NCBI RefSeq assembly: GCF_014202475.1
Contig: NZ_JACHGV010000003.1
Location: 466,454-530,453 of the forward strand
Direction: 5' to 3'
DNA from: Streptomyces paradoxus
GTDB lineage: Bacteria > Actinomycetota > Actinomycetes > Streptomycetales > Streptomycetaceae
Length of the DNA: 64,000 nt
Shown: positions 62,260-64,000 of the stretch, piece by piece
How positions within the stretch are numbered: position 1 is the stretch's first letter
How the letters are laid out: each line of letters starts with the position of its first letter
Position numbers and translations under genes: made by a program
Notes under the pieces: generated by a model
Databases searched by the model: none
What the model was told of the DNA's origin: nothing
What the model saw: only the letters and a program-made list of their open reading frames with translations

Positions 62260-63804
62260 ATGGATATGCACACTGTGGTGGTGGGGACGTCCGGGGTGAC
62301 CGCGTCCGACGTGCTCGCCGTGGCGCGCGGCGGCGCCCGCGTCGAGCTCTCCGAGGAGGCCGTGGCCGCCCTCGCCGCGGCCCGCGAGATCGTGGACGCG
62401 CTGGCGGCCAAGCCGGATCCCGTGTACGGCGTGAGCACCGGCTTCGGGGCGCTGGCGACCCGGCACATCAGCCCCGAGCTGCGCGCCCAGCTCCAGCGCA
62501 ACATCGTCCGCTCGCACGCCGCCGGGATGGGCCCGGCCGTCGAGCGGGAAGTCGTGCGCGCCCTGATGTTCCTGCGGCTGAAGACCGTCTGCTCCGGGCA
62601 CACCGGCGTCCGCCCCGAGGTCGCGCAGACCATGGCCGACCTCCTCAACGCCGGGATCACCCCGGTCGTGCACGAGTACGGCTCCCTCGGCTGCTCCGGC
62701 GACCTCGCGCCGCTGTCCCACTGCGCGCTGGCGCTCATGGGCGAGGGCGACGCCGAAGGCCCCGACGGTGTCGTACGCCCGGCCGCCGAACTCCTCGCCG
62801 CGCACGGCATCCAGCCGGTCGAACTGCGCGAGAAGGAGGGCCTCGCCCTCCTCAACGGCACCGACGGCATGCTCGGCATGCTGGTGATGGCCCTGGCCGA
62901 CCTGGACACCCTCTACCGGTCCGCCGACGTCACCGCCGCCCTGTCCCTGGAGGCCCTGCTCGGCACCGACAAGGTCCTCGCCCCCGAACTGCACGCCATC
63001 CGGCCGCACCCGGGCCAGGCCGCCAGTGCCGCCAACATGCTGGCCGTGCTGAAGGGCTCCGGCCTGACCGGCCATCACCAGGACGACGCACCGCGCGTCC
63101 AGGACGCCTACTCGGTGCGCTGCGCCCCGCAGGTCGCCGGCGCCGGGCGGGACACCATGACCCACGCCCGGCTGGTCGCCGACCGTGAGCTGGCGTCCGC
63201 GGTGGACAACCCGGTCGTGCTGCCCGACGGACGGGTGGAGTCCAACGGCAACTTCCACGGGGCGCCGGTCGCCTACGTCCTGGACTTCCTCGCCATCGCC
63301 GCCGCCGACCTCGGATCCATCGCCGAGCGGCGCACCGACCGGCTGCTCGACAAGAACCGCAGCCACGGCCTGCCGCCGTTCCTCGCCGACGACGCCGGTG
63401 TGGACTCGGGCCTGATGATCGCTCAGTACACGCAGGCAGCGCTGGTGAGCGAGCTGAAGCGGCTCGCCGTACCGGCGTCCGCCGACTCGATCCCGTCCTC
63501 CGCCATGCAGGAGGACCACGTCTCGATGGGCTGGTCGGCGGCGCGCAAGCTGCGCACGGCCGTCGACAACCTCACCCGTGTGATCGCCATCGAGCTCTAC
63601 GCCGCCACGCGCGCGGTGGAGTTGCGCGAGGGGCTGACCCCGGCGCCCGCGTCGCGGGCGGTCATCGACGCCGTACGGGAGGCGGGAGTCCAGGGGGCCG
63701 GGCCGGACCGGTTCCTCGCGCCCGACCTCGCCGCGGCGGACGCGTTCGTGCGCGACGGGCGGCTCCTGGCGGCGGTCGAGAAGGTCACCGGGCCGCTCCA
63801 GTAG
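62260..63804 (+). CDS. hutH: histidine ammonia-lyase
   Basis: 514 residues (512 from the next ATG). It removes ammonia from histidine to give urocanate, the first step of histidine breakdown. YGVSTGFGALA, GSLGCSGDLAPLSH (the MIO-forming triad, here Cys-Ser-Gly), TDGMLGMLVMALADL and FHGAPVAYVLDFLAIAAADL are visible, with QEDHVSMGW near the C-terminus. The other hut genes are not adjacent, as usual in Streptomyces. Confidence 0.95.
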   Translation: MDMHTVVVGTSGVTASDVLAVARGGARVELSEEAVAALAAAREIVDALAAKPDPVYGVSTGFGALATRHISPELRAQLQRNIVRSHAAGMGPAVEREVVRALMFLRLKTVCSGHTGVRPEVAQTMADLLNAGITPVVHEYGSLGCSGDLAPLSHCALALMGEGDAEGPDGVVRPAAELLAAHGIQPVELREKEGLALLNGTDGMLGMLVMALADLDTLYRSADVTAALSLEALLGTDKVLAPELHAIRPHPGQAASAANMLAVLKGSGLTGHHQDDAPRVQDAYSVRCAPQVAGAGRDTMTHARLVADRELASAVDNPVVLPDGRVESNGNFHGAPVAYVLDFLAIAAADLGSIAERRTDRLLDKNRSHGLPPFLADDAGVDSGLMIAQYTQAALVSELKRLAVPASADSIPSSAMQEDHVSMGWSAARKLRTAVDNLTRVIAIELYAATRAVELREGLTPAPASRAVIDAVREAGVQGAGPDRFLAPDLAAADAFVRDGRLLAAVEKVTGPLQ

Positions 63805-63831
63805 GGCCGGAGGGGCCCTGTCGTCAGGGTG

Positions 63832-63863
63832 GGCGGGGTCCTGCCGGCCGGCGGGACCCCGCC
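63832..63863. terminator. bidirectional terminator after hutH
   Basis: A perfect 10-bp stem, GGCGGGGTCC (63832-63841) with GGACCCCGCC (63854-63863), between hutH and the convergent gene at the window edge. Confidence 0.75.
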
Positions 63864-63873
63864 TCAACCGCTG

Positions 63874-64000
63874 TCAGAAACCGAGACGTTCCCGGCGCAC
63901 CGAGTACACGACGAACCCGGCGCCCAGCGTGAGGCAGAAGGTCCCGCCGATCACGTACGGCGTGCTGTCGAAGCTGCCGGTGTCGGCGAGGCGGGTGCCC
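63874..64000 (-). CDS. sortase-anchored surface protein, C-terminal fragment (LAXTG)
   Basis: Only the last 41 residues are in the window: GTRLADTGS, a spacer, a hydrophobic helix (YVIGGTFCLTLGAGFVVY) and the charged tail SVRRERLGF. LADTG fits the LAXTG motif of Streptomyces class E sortases, and the helix plus basic tail complete a cell-wall sorting signal. The exported part lies outside the window, so nothing more can be said about its role. Confidence 0.65.
   Translation of the reverse strand, partial: GTRLADTGSFDSTPYVIGGTFCLTLGAGFVVYSVRRERLGF

Noticed and set aside
62239..63867. 542-residue minus-strand frame over hutH
   Set aside because: hutH is unmistakable on the plus strand; the antisense frame has no recognisable domain.

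Overview
The window is very GC-rich actinobacterial DNA. GC is concentrated at third codon positions, GTG starts are common, many genes look leaderless (a TANNNT box 6-7 nt before the start codon) and only one TTA codon was found in a called gene. Gene content and order (afsQ2-afsQ1-sigQ, neuA-neuB, accA2-maf-accE-pccB-birA, a pH-domain-type adenylate cyclase, hutH) place it in Streptomyces, collinear with the central chromosome of S. coelicolor as I remember it (about SCO4869 to SCO4933). No tRNA, rRNA, IS element, phage or CRISPR array was seen.

Layout. 1-1.3 kb: end of a split acyl-CoA mutase and a LysE exporter. 1.3-10.9 kb: a surface-polymer locus with a methyltransferase, an O-acyltransferase, a polysialyltransferase-like enzyme, a family 2 glycosyltransferase, two further GT-B-like proteins, a NeuA cytidylyltransferase fused to a HAD phosphatase, and a short NeuB synthase. 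This fits a nonulosonic acid (Kdn or sialic acid-like) wall polymer such as the teichulosonic acid known from S. coelicolor. 10.9-16.8 kb: a large LuxR-type regulator, an EamA permease with a methyltransferase, a second methyltransferase carrying the only TTA codon, and an M20 amidohydrolase. 17-26 kb: nucleoside uptake and breakdown, with two BMP-family lipoproteins, an ABC ATPase, two permeases, cdd and deoA, then a Uma2 protein. 26.5-34.5 kb: a broken AEC transporter, a STAS protein, an ECF sigma factor with a SnoaL-like tail, an extra DnaN-like clamp, an MFS/LysR pair, a hydrolase without a nucleophile, adenosine deaminase and a small secreted protein. 34.5-40.2 kb: PspC, VanZ, a lipoprotein, AfsQ2/AfsQ1, SigQ and a small kinase. 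40.4-48.7 kb: deoC with two aldehyde dehydrogenases, two small orphan proteins, a phosphosugar mutase, purine nucleoside phosphorylase and a cyclotransferase-like protein. 48.8-57.9 kb: LpdA-type flavoprotein, a DeoR-family regulator, and acyl-CoA carboxylase genes (accA2, epsilon, pccB, birA) with maf. 58-64 kb: adenylate cyclase, a proline-rich membrane protein, enoyl-CoA hydratase, a GGDEF protein, hutH and the C-terminus of an LAXTG sortase substrate.

The most striking signal is a shared palindrome, CTACGCGCGTAG. It is perfect before the nucleoside ABC transporter genes, adenosine deaminase, deoC and purine nucleoside phosphorylase. A version with the same left 10 bases but a TTA right end sits before both BMP lipoproteins. 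The sites are spread over 31 kb, occur only at nucleoside genes, and several overlap the promoter core. They define a dispersed nucleoside-salvage regulon. Its regulator is not identified; the DeoR-family gene in the window has a different dyad in its own promoter.

How the parts work together: BMP lipoproteins and the ABC transporter import nucleosides. Cdd, Add, DeoA and PNP convert them to bases and (deoxy)ribose 1-phosphate. The phosphosugar mutase probably makes (deoxy)ribose 5-phosphate, DeoC splits deoxyribose 5-phosphate to acetaldehyde and glyceraldehyde 3-phosphate, and the co-transcribed aldehyde dehydrogenase can oxidise the acetaldehyde.
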